This document shows, piece after piece, positions 12,173 to 23,741 of a stretch of 64,000 nt of DNA (the first letter of the stretch is position 1; every line of letters begins with the position of its first letter). The notes under the pieces were generated by a model, which did not search any database, was not told where the DNA came from, and saw only the letters and a list, made by a program, of their open reading frames with translations. A program made the translations under genes and the position numbers. Location of the stretch: NCBI GenBank assembly GCA_026027325.1, contig JAMSLZ010000002.1, positions 930,001 to 994,000 on the forward strand, written 5' to 3'. This DNA comes from Actinomucor elegans (lineage: Eukaryota > Mucoromycota > Mucoromycetes > Mucorales > Mucoraceae).

Positions 12173-12548
12173 TGTTGTATTCCACCTACTATCTAGCATT
12201 GACATAATAGTAAGGATTCAACTGTTCATTTATGTCATACACGGACTCTATCTGAAGATAAGACATGAATATCAAATAACGCGTGGGTTATACAGTTACA
12301 ACAATGCGCGGTTGAAAGGTTTATTAGTGGCTGCTGGGATTGGGCTCCGTTGTACGGCCATGCGTGCTGATAGATTGAATGCTACACTGTTAAGCTCTGA
12401 TGTAATGCATATAAAGAAGGCTTGATTTTGAATTGTGAATAAATATTAGAATGACTTTTACTATCAGGATAGCTGATTTCATTTATTGTCTATTCTTTTA
12501 TTTTTGTATTTTAAATTATATCCTTCGTCTTTAGCACCGGATATAACA
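12173..12548 (+). mobile_element. Solo LTR of an LTR retrotransposon (copy A)
   Basis: This 376-bp segment starts TGTTGTATTCC and ends GGATATAACA, the TG...CA ends of a long terminal repeat. It is flanked by the 5-bp direct repeat CAATG at 12168-12172 and 12549-12553. It is clearly homologous, in inverted orientation, to 31665-32178, but lacks about 138 bp from the middle. No internal retrotransposon genes adjoin it, so it is a solo LTR left by recombination. The superfamily cannot be told from the LTR alone. Confidence 0.75.
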
Positions 12549-12553
12549 CAATG

Positions 12554-14155
12554 TCTAATTCACAGTTGCAAGTCATCAATATCTATCAGTACTCAAGAGA
12601 GCAGCTATTCCCGGTATCGATGCGGTGGTTCAATCCGATGATCTAGTAGCCTTCAGAAGCCTTTTTTAACAATCCGACCAAGTGCATTTGGTTTGTAGGA
12701 AAGCTCAAGGCTCTATATGTTTTTTTTATTCCTTATTCTTTTTTGATCCAACGATACTTTCATATATTCATCAAAAGAGGCAGTAGCTCGTTATGAGCAT
12801 AGACTATTATCCTGATGCTACTTTTAACCGGGATTGACCGAAAGACCTACAAATGATCATGTATTATTGCTATATGAAATAGACATATGATGTATTCTTT
12901 TTTAACAGTTGAGAATGTAATATATCCCTTGCACTTAAATCAAATAAACATTCTATTAGATGTAGTAGCTCATTGCAAATACGTAGTAGTGTTTTCAACC
13001 TTGAATCGACAAAAATTTTGCTCCACTTTTAAAGCTTCTCATGCCTCCCAAACTAAAATATATCAAAAATCTGATTTGAGAGGATCGATGATATTCCAAC
13101 CTATTTGATCATTTCCATCAGACCATATTTTTTTTTTTTTTTTTTGCATTATAAACTTTCCATGAGCTTTTAAAACTGGTCGATATTTTAAATTCAGACA
13201 GAAGATGGAAAACGTACAAATTCTCAAACCTGAAACATGCTGGCGCCTGTTAGCAATCAGCTTGTAAACTATTGCGTACGCCGCCGCTATATATGTTTAA
13301 CAACAGCATCCAATATAATAAAATCAATCAGATCTGTAGATTGAGCTGACGTAATTTACATTGCCAGTTATTAATGCATGTTATAGTCGTTATACCTCTT
13401 CTTCTAATAACTTATTGGATTCAATATGTGGTTGCAATGATTTATCCTGAATGAGTGGTACTTGAAAGATACGTCACTAAATGTGGATCGATAGAGACAT
13501 TTATCGATCATTAGAACCACTTTGTACGGTTATTCACTAAAATTTGTTCATTGCATTTTAGCCAAATAAGGGCAATAGAAAATAAATAATTCATTTCAAA
13601 CATGCACTAGCTATCAGATGCGATATTAGACTATAATGGCTCAGAAGTGGCAGAGGTATTAAAAATGGGGCCATAGTGGCCGATTTCAATGAAGCAATTC
13701 CTAAAACTCCTAAAGATCGCTTGTTTTATGAGAAGCACGATTGTCAGATTTTCGAAGCATAAATCATAGTCAACATGGACACACTATATTAGAAAGTACA
13801 CAGTCGTATTTTTTATATTAAATAAAAAATGCATGAGTTGTGACCACCTTTCTTAAAAAAAACACGCTTTTTATCAAAGGTAGCTTGATGTATTAATGAT
13901 ATTTGTATCATTTGATATGCTATGGCGGTTTATATGAATCTGCACTGTGGTTACAACTGAAAAAGTATTTCATTTTCCTTTTTTAGCGTGAGGAATTCGA
14001 GAGAAGGAGGAGTAAACCTTTTGAATTACCGGTGGCCAGTGAAAATCCTTGACAAAATAAAGCACACCTCTGTCACCCATTCAAAGCGCAGCCAAATACT
14101 TTTTTTTTCCAGTTCACTTTGTAACCTATTGTGTTTTTCTTAGGAATCTACAGCA
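12554..14155. other. Gene-free interval
   Basis: AT-rich, stop-laden sequence with no recognisable gene, RNA gene or complete mobile element. A T run of about 20 sits near 13127-13146. The last 100 bases hold pyrimidine tracts that are probably the promoter of the G-patch gene. Confidence 0.45.
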
Positions 14156-15357
14156 ATGAGTACTTTAAAATTGACAGAGGTAAACCTAGGAATTTGAGAA
14201 ACAACGCGTAAATAAGGAACATCATTTTACCATTCTACTTCCTCAATTCCGTTATCACTCAAAAGTCAGATGATTATCTTTTAGAACAAGAAGAAAAGAA
14301 GCTGTCAGCTCAATACATTCTCGATGAAGCAGCTCCAGCCATTTCGATGGAAACACATATTCCAGAGAACAATATAGGCTATCGATTATTACAAAAGATG
14401 GGTTGGACTGCTGGAAAAGGACTCGGTTCCAGAGGACAAGGTAAAAACATGAAATATGCATAACTTGGAAGAACTTGCTAACGCTTTTTTTTTTAGGCCG
14501 AATTGATCCAATTCGTATCGAGTTGAAAGATGATTCTCTGGGCATAGGCAAAGCAGAAGAATACCAATCTACACATATTATTACCACTGCCAAGAGAAAA
14601 GCATTGGATAGCGAGAAACAGTTGGAAGAAACGGACGCTCAAAAGATGGAGCGACAGTTCCAGGTGGAAAAGAAACAAGCAATAGCTAAAGAATTGGAGC
14701 AAGTAAAGCGTGCGTTTTACTGTGAATTATGTGATAAACAGTACAAACAGATCAGTGAATACGAACAACATCTACAGAGCTATGATCATCATCATAAAAA
14801 GGTAAAAAGAAAAAAAGGACAATTAGTGAATCTGTTTCTGAAATGGGACGGCTGTATAGCGATTTAAGGATATGAAAGAAAGTACAAGAAATTCTAGTCT
14901 AAATCAGTCGATGAGAGAAAAGAAATTGGCTCGAGAAAAGAAGCGTGAAGAGCGCGAATTGAAACGTATACAGGAAGCTATTCATAAAAAAACAGATACC
15001 ACACTACCAAAGAAGCCTATCGTACCTATTTCAGCGCCAAAGTGTAGCAATGGTAATGGTGGCGGTGGCGGTTGGACTAATGAAATAGTTACTGCTACTA
15101 CTACTAGTAGTAGTAGTGGATGGACTAAGGCAACTGCAATAGACAATAGCGGTGGTTGGACTGCAGCAGCAGATAGTGTTCCTCCTAAACCCTCAGAACC
15201 AAAACCATCAATGCCTATTGTTCCAGAACCAAAACCAGCAATGACCATTATCCCAGAAACAAAAGCATCTATGCCTATCGCTTCAGAACCCAAGAAGCTT
15301 TCATTTGGTTTAAAGAAAAAGACTACTAGTTTTCAATTTGGTTTGAAAAAGAAATAA
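14156..15357 (+). CDS. G-patch plus C2H2 zinc-finger protein (GPATCH8-like)
   Basis: Four exons, 14156-14179, 14266-14440, 14497-14801 and 14860-15357, encode 333 residues. A G-patch at about residues 43-85 contains NNIGYRLLQKMGWTAGKGLG, the glycine-rich module that activates DEAH-box RNA helicases. A C2H2 finger follows at about 141-165 (FYCELC...EQHLQSYDHHHKK) and runs into RFKDMKEST across the last splice site, which matches the GPATCH8/ZNF804 arrangement. A coiled, strongly basic stretch follows, then low-complexity Gly-Trp and Pro-Lys-Pro repeats and a basic end (FGLKKK twice). A nuclear role in mRNA processing is likely from the family. The first exon codes for only eight residues. Confidence 0.85.
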
Positions 15358-15467
15358 AGGTGGCTTGTTCTACCCAAAATTGGCCCTGGCTTTAAATGAA
15401 GCCCATCCCCGCGCGTCCGGGTTATTTATCTCTTTTTTCACTCCATTATTATTCCCCACTCTTAAGC

Positions 15468-15895
15468 ATGTTCCGTCCTACTGCTCTTCTTAATGCTGCT
15501 TCCAAGGCTGCTGCTTTCAGAAGTATGCCTACCACCAGCCGTATGGCCCCTGTTGCCTACCGTTTCTATTCCAGTGCTGGTTTGTCTCAAAGCGACATTG
15601 AAGTTCGTGTTTTAGATATTTTGAAAGGTTTCGACAAGGTCGATGCCAACAAGGTAATTTAGGAAAAAAAAAAAACTTTTTTTCGTATCATTTGTAAGCT
15701 AATGCATAAGTGAATTAGATTTCTCTCGAAGCCAACTTTGTTAATGACCTTGGTTTGGATAGTTTAGACACTGTTGAGGTTGTTATGGCTATTGAGGAAG
15801 AGTTCTCTGTCGAGATTCCCGATCAAGAAGCTGATAACATCAAAACTGCCAAGCAAGCTGTTGAATACATTAGTCACCGTGCTGATGCCCACTAA
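15468..15895 (+). CDS. Mitochondrial acyl carrier protein
   Basis: Two exons, 15468-15653 and 15719-15895, encode 120 residues. The first 40 or so are rich in Ala, Arg and Ser and lack acidic residues, a mitochondrial targeting presequence ending near YRFYSS. The carrier domain has the DSL motif; S77 is the 4'-phosphopantetheine attachment site ([21 protein letters not shown]). The protein carries acyl chains in mitochondrial fatty-acid synthesis and is also a subunit of respiratory complex I and a partner of LYR proteins. It starts 110 bp after the G-patch gene. The ATG is chosen because it begins the presequence; the frame is open upstream without a better start. Confidence 0.95.
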
Positions 15896-16206
15896 ATTAA
15901 CCTATTTTTACAACCAACACAACAAACAAGAAGGCCATAGTACTTCTTTGTATAATAGCAACACCATCCCCAACGATATAAGAAACTTGTAGACTCTTTT
16001 TTTTTTGTTTCAAAATAAATTGTAATAATTTATTGATTAAATGTGTTGAAAAAAAAAAAAAAAAAGGGTTAATGAAGCTTCCGAATGTGATTTCCGACTC
16101 GATTATAGTCTAAACGAATTCTGTACTGAATTGAGAAGTGACATTGTTATGCTTTCCATGAGTCAATATTTCAAACAAATTTGGAGACGAAAGATTTGCA
16201 GCTGCA

Positions 16207-16233
16207 CAGCAGCAGCAGCAGCAGCAGCAGCAG
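16207..16233 (+). repeat. CAG trinucleotide repeat (9 units)
   Basis: Nine perfect CAG units followed by CAA lie 150 bp before the ARL8 start codon, in presumed promoter or 5' UTR. A 40-codon-scale frame beginning at the ATG at 16158 would read the tract as polyalanine, but it is too short to call a gene. Confidence 0.85.
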
Positions 16234-16382
16234 CAAATGGCCCACTGTTCAGGTGCCTTTAAAATACAAACTTTTTTCTTTTTTCCATTTTTTTTTCTTT
16301 TATTTATCTATCTTTTCTTTTTTCCTATCTATAATATCGTAATTCAGATATATTTATATATATAAAAGAATCTAAAAAAACG

Positions 16383-17158
16383 ATGGCTGGTCTTATACAA
16401 TGGTTATTAGATTGGTTAAGAAGTTTATTCTTCAAGGTAGAGTCTATATAAGCGTTCATCTTGTTCATTCGACTTTACTAATTATTGTTTTATAGACCGA
16501 AATGGAGCTAACTTTAGTTGGTCTTCAAAACAGTGGCAAAACGACACTTGTTAATGTCATAGCAGTAATGTATTAGTTTATAGTATCCTCCGGCGGTTGA
16601 ACTAACTTGTTCTATATAGTCAGGTCAATTTGTAGAAGATGCTATTCCCACTGTTGGATTCAATATGCGTAAAGTAACAAAGGGTAATGTTACTATGAAG
16701 CTATGGGATATTGGAGGACAACCACGTTTTAGAAGTATGTGGGAAAGATATTGTCGAGGAGTGAACGCTATAGTGTAAAGTATTATCCTAATCTTACCAT
16801 GTTACATTACTAAATGGTCTTGTTAGTTTTGTTGTGGATGCTGCAGATCGTGAAAAGCTGGAAGCAGCCAACACAGAGTTAAAGAACCTCTTGGAAAAAC
16901 CTCAACTTGTTAATATTCCAGTACTTGTACTTGGTAATAAGAATGATTTGGATGAGGCATTAACTGCCGACGAGTTGATTGAAGCATTGTATGTCCTTCT
17001 TCTTTTAATATATATATTATACTCATTTATTATATCTTAGACATCTTAAATCCATTACGAATCGAGAAGTGTCTTGCTATTCTATTTCAGCAAAGAACCA
17101 AGTGAATATCGATATTACATTACAATGGCTTATCAAGAAGGGAAAAGGACAGAAATAA
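16383..17158 (+). CDS. ARL8: ARL8-type ARF-like small GTPase
   Basis: Five exons, 16383-16436, 16496-16564, 16620-16774, 16827-16988 and 17041-17158, encode 185 residues, the usual ARL8 length. The N-terminal amphipathic helix ([15 protein letters not shown]) replaces a myristoylated glycine and is ARL8-specific. Nucleotide-binding motifs are GLQNSGKT (P-loop), PTVGFN (switch I), WDIGGQ (switch II), NKND and SAKN. The core is nearly identical to human ARL8 around [20 protein letters not shown]8 sits on lysosome or vacuole membranes and links them to kinesin and to HOPS-mediated fusion in animals; in filamentous fungi it is connected to vesicle transport to the hyphal tip. Confidence 0.95.
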
Positions 17159-18319
17159 TTTAAAAAAAAAAGATCTTTTTGTATACCTCGTTCTATCCCT
17201 TCCTTTAAAGCCACACTTCTTTTTGAATAAAAAAAACCCCATCTTCCTTTACGTGATTTCTATATCATACGACCTGGATGGAGTCTTAATGTTTGATTGT
17301 GATACATAGTACAAAACGAAGGAAAGCGTTCATATAGATAAACTTTCTGTAACAACCTAGCCCATGATTTGTATATAAAGTGAAAGGGTTTAATATATAC
17401 ACAGCTTGTTCCTACATCAACTGTTTGTTAGAAATACAAAGATTATAAACAATTATGCAATTTCCAGTGTTTCTTTTGGTTGTGTTTCACAGAGTTTAAC
17501 AATTTTGTAGCAGAAACTATCGTTACAAGACATAGTCTTTTTGTGAACAAGGAGCACCATTATATTGCCCATATCACGCACATTTTCTCGAGGAAAGCAT
17601 ACATTTTTATCATTGCAATACTATACCTCCCCTGAAAGGTTTGAAGATTGTTCGTTTCTTGAAAAAAAAACAGAAACACGGAAATACCCTTTCTATTTGA
17701 AATCAGGAACGCGCCATCATTTGCCTGGCAACCGGTGTTAGCTGTCACAGCTGGATTTAAATATTTAATTGCCGAATTAGTCTTGGCCCGTCTTTCTGAT
17801 CCTGACGATTTCCAATACCTTCAATTACTGAACTGCAGAAACAGCGCATTCGGTTGCGCAAATTTGAAGCGGTTTTATATTTTCAGACCCTTGATCTTAG
17901 AATTGAGTTATCAATGTCAAAAAATAAAAAATAAAAAAATATATATTAAGCGTATATAGATGTTATTTTAAAAGTATAGTTTGTAATTGATATGTAATTA
18001 TCGTATGTTCAAATGAAGCTTTCTATAATAAAAACCAACGACAAAAAATTGTAGTTAAGATGCAACTTTTTAATTTTAAATAAGAAATACAGTATCTTTT
18101 ACATCATTAAATATACTGTTGATTAAATACACTGTTGATTAAATTCTGCGTAACTTTGAATACTGTTGTCCATCAAGTGTCAGAAGACAAATTTTGATGG
18201 GGTGTGTTTAGAAGGAGGTGTGACTATTTTTCCACAGTGTAAAAATTAATAGGATTATGTTAAAAATTAAAATGCTCTCGTTTACTTTGATTCAATATAT
18301 ATTATGCTAGATCATTATT
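17159..18319. other. Gene-free interval
   Basis: Holds the ARL8 3' UTR and about 1 kb of AT-rich sequence with small frames that match nothing recognised. Frames at 17560-17959 lack splice context and composition typical of the neighbouring genes. Confidence 0.4.
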
Positions 18320-21300
18320 ATGTCTACTGAAGATAGTTTATTCTGGATACTTCAAGAAAACGATATACAGTAATTTTTTTCACCGAAATTTAAAAAAAAA
18401 ATGGCTCTTTTTAATCGATTAACTATAATAGTAATGAGAAGATCTATCTTCCTTCCGATACACCACTTGGCAAAGTGAATCCTCAAAGACTATATACCAT
18501 TTTAAAAAAAAGACATGCTAAACAAAACCAACGTTTACTTTTAAAACAAGTGACTGAGCTTGAAGAATATCAAAAAGAGTTTGCTGAAAAGTACAAGAAC
18601 GATACACCTGTTGCCTCAACTACAGCTGCTTGTCAGTTGATTAATGGGTGTGATTTTTTGCTGGAACACAACGATATGATATCCGAGTTATTCACTACGT
18701 TAACCGCTACAACAGATGAACAAAATATTGAAGATATGAATGATATTTCAAGTGATATAAAGCCTCCTGACGATCAATCTAAAAAACACTTTGAAAATAG
18801 AATACAGGTAATATTTGTCTTTGTTTATGTATAGTCAATATAGTTTACAAAGGGTTACTTTACAGAGAAGGCACAGGCATGGCTTGGATGATTTAGATTA
18901 TGATCATTACTATGAACGCCAAAAGCTAAAAGAGCTTCAAAAACAAGACATATCAATCATTCCACCAGATATAATTTCTGCATCAAAAAAATCAGGAGAG
19001 CGTAAACCAAAGAGCAATGAAAGAAACAAACGTGGACATTCGATTGACAAAGATGAAAGGACAAAACATAGATATTCGATTGACCAAGATGAAAGTAACA
19101 AAAAATCGAAAAGTATGTCACCAAATCATAATCCAATCCCGCCCCCTCTTGGCAACCGCAACTTGATATCCAATGTACATGTAAAACATCAATTCGTTGC
19201 AGATAATCGACCTAATGGGCCGCCTACAGTAGCAGGATCAAATAGACCTCCGATAATAGCAAACAGCGGATCAACTGGACCGCCTATTGTCGCATCAACT
19301 CAAAAACCTCCTTTGGTGATCAACCATCGATCAAATGAACCACCCACCGTCAAAGCTGCTCACAATGACCATTCAAAAGCTAAGGGCTTTTCTAACCCAA
19401 AAGAAAAGCGCCATTCTGACACTACAAATGTCTCTAAAGAAGTCAATCTACCAGATAAATCGACCATGTCAAAGAAAATGAATCACCTTAACAATCCATT
19501 TGGCTCAAAAGACGAGGATCGATATGCCAATCCTTCAAAACGTCCTATTTTAGAAAACAAGCAGCAAGACAGCCCTTTTAGTAATAAAAAGCAACGTACA
19601 AAATCAAGGGCAGCATCTTCCATTAACAATGATCACCTCTCACCAGCACCAGCTACATCTAGCAATAGAAAGGCTCGTTGGAATTCTTCATCTAGAGATA
19701 ATATAGACGTACAACCATCATCAAAAAGCGATGAATCTAACACTCTACCGAAAACCATTGGCCAACATGTACCTTCCGATTCAGATAACCTTGTCAACTT
19801 GTCACAAACAGGACAGCCTTCTATAGCATCGCCGCTTCCTGATGTGGGTAAAGGCGAAGCACCCTTACAGATAGAAAAAAGAATGCGACAGTTTAGTAAA
19901 GACTCAACTTTCGATACCAGCAAAGGAAGCTGTCCCAGCTCATCTTCAGCACCGCCTGACAAACCTACAAGTGTAGTAGTACCAAGAGATCCTCAAAAGA
20001 TTGAATCACTTGATCAAGGTTCTTTATCTAACACATCACCTCAAAACAGTCCATCGTATCATAAGAATGGGAATAATAAGGATAAAGGGGCTGATTTTAT
20101 AAACGAACGGAAATCACGATGGGATGTGTTATCCAACAAAGAATCTTTGCCTGCGACTAAAGCCAATCGACCCAACTCGCCTTTGCAAAATACTACTAGT
20201 ATAGCTGTAAGCACAGTTGAACTGTCTCAACCAACATCATCGCTTAAGAAAGTACTTTCGCCTACTAGATTATGTACTCTAGACGCATCTGCTGCCTCAG
20301 TTACAATGATTCAAAAGAATACACCACTGAGCAATAGTAGTAGAGCATCTTCACCTATTTCTAAAAACATTCAGTCTAGTTCATTATCGCATACGAACAC
20401 TGCTACTCATACAATTGAACTCTCTCAATTGAATATGCAGCTCAATCAAGAATTTACATCTTCTAAAGACGACCGGCCATTAGAGGCGCAGGCTGATTCA
20501 CATTTTTCTACTGCTGTCTCTACACCAATGACTACTATCGCCACAGACAACGGCCCGACGGGTCATATCCACTCAAACGAATTATCAACCACTGACTTAA
20601 AAGCTTCATCCAGCGACTTCCCAATCCCAAACAAAAAATCAGAGACGACTACTACTATCAATACAAGGGATTCATCTAATAGTCGTAAACCACAGCTTAG
20701 TAATGGTTTCCGTTTTCAACCACCTAAAGCGCCCACGTCTCGTCGTATCGTTGCACCTACAATTAATAACGCAGCTTCTCATATGATTTGGAATGCTCCA
20801 CCCAAGCCTACAATAAGTAACACATCTTCTCATATGATTTGGAACACACCGCCTGAGCCTACAATTGATACCAATAAGATTTCTGGACTTCTTGGTATAG
20901 ATCGACCAGTAGCCGAACCTACTGCAGATATCGATACAAATAAGCTTCATGAACTCCTCGGTATCAATCCACCACCCGCTAATTATCATTCTCCCCGCAT
21001 GGATGCCTTTAGTGGAAACCTACCTTCTTCAATTGTAATACCACCACGACCAAGATCACGTAAATACAAAAACAAAGAACCTAGTCGTGCTATTGCACCT
21101 CCTACTATCCAAGACAGCAACGAATCATCCAATATCGATGCTAATGGCAACGGCCCATTGTTTGTCAATAATAAGCATAGTCATCGAAGAAGCAAAGTAT
21201 TCTCTCTAATCGATAATGGTCAAATTGTTATTCGAAGTAAACCTAGTCGTGTGGTGATTAATGTCAATGGTACATCTAAGGCCTATGGGGACCCTAAAGA

Positions 21301-21469
21301 TTATGATGACGCTATCAATAATGTCTATCGAGCGAACAATCCGGTGCATAAACGTATGATGGATCGAACACAATACTTGTTCTATAAACAGGAATCAGGT
21401 GCAGTGGTTGCTATAGGGCCTGTATCTAAAATACAACCATTAATTCACCAATATTTTTTAGCCAGATGA
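18320..21469 (+). CDS. Large disordered Ser/Asn/Pro-rich protein, probable nuclear role
   Basis: Three exons, 18320-18369, 18432-18807 and 18866-21469, encode 1009 residues. I do not recognise the family. Residues about 1-110 are ordered-looking and partly coiled (LPSDTPLGKVNPQRLYTILKK and LLKQVTELEEYQKEF). The middle 700 residues are low complexity with paired short repeats: xPPTVA/xPPIVA near 19205-19350, SHMIWNxPPxPTI twice near 20776-20860, DTNKxxxLLGI twice near 20865-20970. Two motifs, KARWN near residue 410 and KSRWDVL near 558, resemble the basic-Arg-Trp-acidic/Asn U2AF ligand motif of SF1 and SF3B1. The last 90 residues look folded. An upstream ATG at 18262 is stopped after 13 codons, supporting this start. 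Confidence 0.75.
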
Positions 21470-21639
21470 GATGTACATATATATATAATAATAATAAAAA
21501 TATTAACGGTGTGATAGTCATGTTTAAATACTGCATAGTGCTTAAATAGTAACAAAGTGCTTAAATAGCTGTTGCTGGCTTTCATTTTTCCATTTTTTTT
21601 TTTTCCATTTTTTATCATTTTATTTATCTTTTATACTCT

Positions 21640-23036
21640 ATGCCTAAACAAAAAACTGTCATAGCAGTTGCTTTAGGTCAATTACTTTCACTATGTATCA
21701 CTGGTACAAGTTCAGCTTCTTCGGCTTTATGGAGGCATCATGCTGTCAGTATACCCTTTACCCAAAACTTTTGCAATTACCTCTTGTTGGCCATTGTTTA
21801 TACCCTCATTTCTTTCAAAAATACCAATCCAGATCTCGGACCGAAAAGCAAGATCTCGTGGCAATGTAAAGTTAATCTTGTACTAAAAAAAAAAAAGAAG
21901 CTTCGAGTTATATTATTAACCCTTTTTTTTTGTATGACGATTACAGTCTTGGGCTTTTCGTTTGCTGACGTTCAAGGCAAGTGAATGAGTGCTAAAATTG
22001 CTTGATTTATTTCCTAAATTTCTTCAATCGTTATTAGCCAATGTATTAGCTGTATTGGCTTTTAAAAACACCTCCGTTTTATCAGCACTCGTGCTCTCAT
22101 CATGGACAATACCCTGCATCATGTTACTATCCACTTACTTTCTGCAAGCACATTATAGTAGATTACATGTCCAATGTGCCTTTGTCTGCTTAATTGGTTT
22201 AGCATTACTGATATGGGGGGATACCATTGGCAATGATGAATCCACTGGTAAAAAAAAAAAAAAAAAAAAAAAAGAGAGATTTTAACTTTATTGGTAGTCA
22301 ATCATAGTTGGATAGGAGATCTTGTTTGCGTAAGCGATACATGCATCCATGATCAAATTACTGAGTTTCTAATATGAAAATTATAGCTATCTGGTGCTAC
22401 CTTGTATGCGATCAGTAATGTGACAGAAGAATATTTGGTGAGACACTATACATCCACTGAATTCCTAAAGAAAGCTGGATGCTGGGGAAGTTTGTTATGT
22501 GGTGTTCAAGCGTAAGTTGTTTTCATTAATAGTACCACTATAGCTCACTTTTTTCTTTCATAGATTCTATTTTGAATTTGATCGCGTTGTTCAAATTCAT
22601 TGGTCCTGGTCAGTGCGTAAGTAGAACCAAATCCCAAAAAGAAAAAAAAAATCAATCAGTACACTCATTGGATTTTTTTTGTCAAGTTTTCTTGGTTTCG
22701 ACTTATGTTCTGTGCTTATTTTGCATGTATTCTTTGGTACCTACCGTGTATCGTATGATGGGCGCTACTTTTTTGAGCATGAGTTTGATTACTAGTAACT
22801 TTTACTCTCTAATTGTGGGTTTACTGTTTCTAGATTCCAAAGTAAGTTTATTACATGAATAAAAATAGACGACTCAATATTATATGTAGATGCCACCATT
22901 TTATCCAATTGCTTATGCTATTGTTATACTAAGTGTAACCGCCTATAGCTTGGCGCCCTCGCCTTCTTCAGATGAAGAAAAATCGCAGCCATACGATGAA
23001 GAAAGAAGCCCTCTAATTGTCCATGCTTTGGTATAG
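21640..23036 (+). CDS. SLC35F1/F2-type solute carrier (DMT superfamily)
   Basis: Eight exons, 21640-21865, 21947-21976, 22038-22247, 22316-22329, 22387-22511, 22564-22616, 22687-22841 and 22890-23036, encode 319 residues with about ten hydrophobic segments. The order of blocks matches human SLC35F2: IAVALGQLLSLCITGTS, NYLLLAIVYT, DVQANVLAVLAF, IPCIMLLSTYFL, GDLVCLSGATLYAISNVTEEY, SLVPTVYRMMGATFLSMSLIT and NFYSLIVGLLF. The family belongs to the drug/metabolite transporter fold and is placed among nucleotide-sugar transporters, but substrates are mostly unknown. Intron 2 starts with GC (CAAG/GCAAGT) rather than GT, and exon 4 is only 14 nt; both are required for frame. The tail is acidic and cytosolic. 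Confidence 0.88.
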
Positions 23037-23741
23037 ATTTCTTAACTTGTGTAATAGATTGTAAATAAACCTGATTACGTCAAATAACGGATGAAAGTAT
23101 GTGTGTAATAATACTTTTGTAGTAATATTATAGGATTTAATTAAATAAATAAAAAACGGTGGTTATAAATCAAAGTAAATAATATAGAACCAAAACAATT
23201 GACGAAACTAATAGAGTATTCAGTTCGGAAAGGAGATTAATAGTATCATGCTATGGCGTTAAAAGGTACCATTAGAACATTAGGCGTATTATTAATGGTG
23301 TTGATTGAGTGTATGTTCATAAGCTCTAATCCAGACTGAAAGATATATATCTAAAGACTTTAGTTTTATTTACCATATTTTTTTTTCAAATGATTCCTAT
23401 TTAATTTTGCATTTAATGACCAGTACATGTTGAAGACGAACTACTGTAACTCCTAAACATTTTATTAGATTGATGTACAATTAGTTTATGGCATGTTTTC
23501 GATAACTGATCGTAAGTTGCTATATTTCTATCTACAAACTAGATCCATATCTCTTGATCGATCTCGATTCAATATCACATATGATATGCATTCCCTACTC
23601 AAAAATGATTGCTGCACCTTTAAGGGTTTTCTACTGAAGAGGAGGTTTTATGAATAAAAACAATTTTGCTTTTTTTTTTTTTTTCTTTCAAGTACATCTC
23701 CCATTTAGGACTTTGCTTAAACATGGTATTTATTTTCAAGT
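23037..23741. other. Intergenic region
   Basis: Convergent spacer between the SLC35F gene and the minus-strand F-box gene. It contains a GATCGATCTCGATT motif near 23556-23570 and a T run near 23671-23685. The last 60 bases resemble the 3' flank of the F-box relic at 43.1 kb (CTTTGCTTAAACATGG). No gene seen. Confidence 0.4.

Noticed and set aside
14982..15293. Antisense frame opposite the low-complexity part of the G-patch gene
   Set aside because: It is the mirror of Gly/Pro/Ser repeats in a gene with clear domains; no independent evidence.
17560..17959. Small frames on both strands between ARL8 and the disordered-protein gene
   Set aside because: No domain, no splice context and low-complexity Lys/Ile ends.
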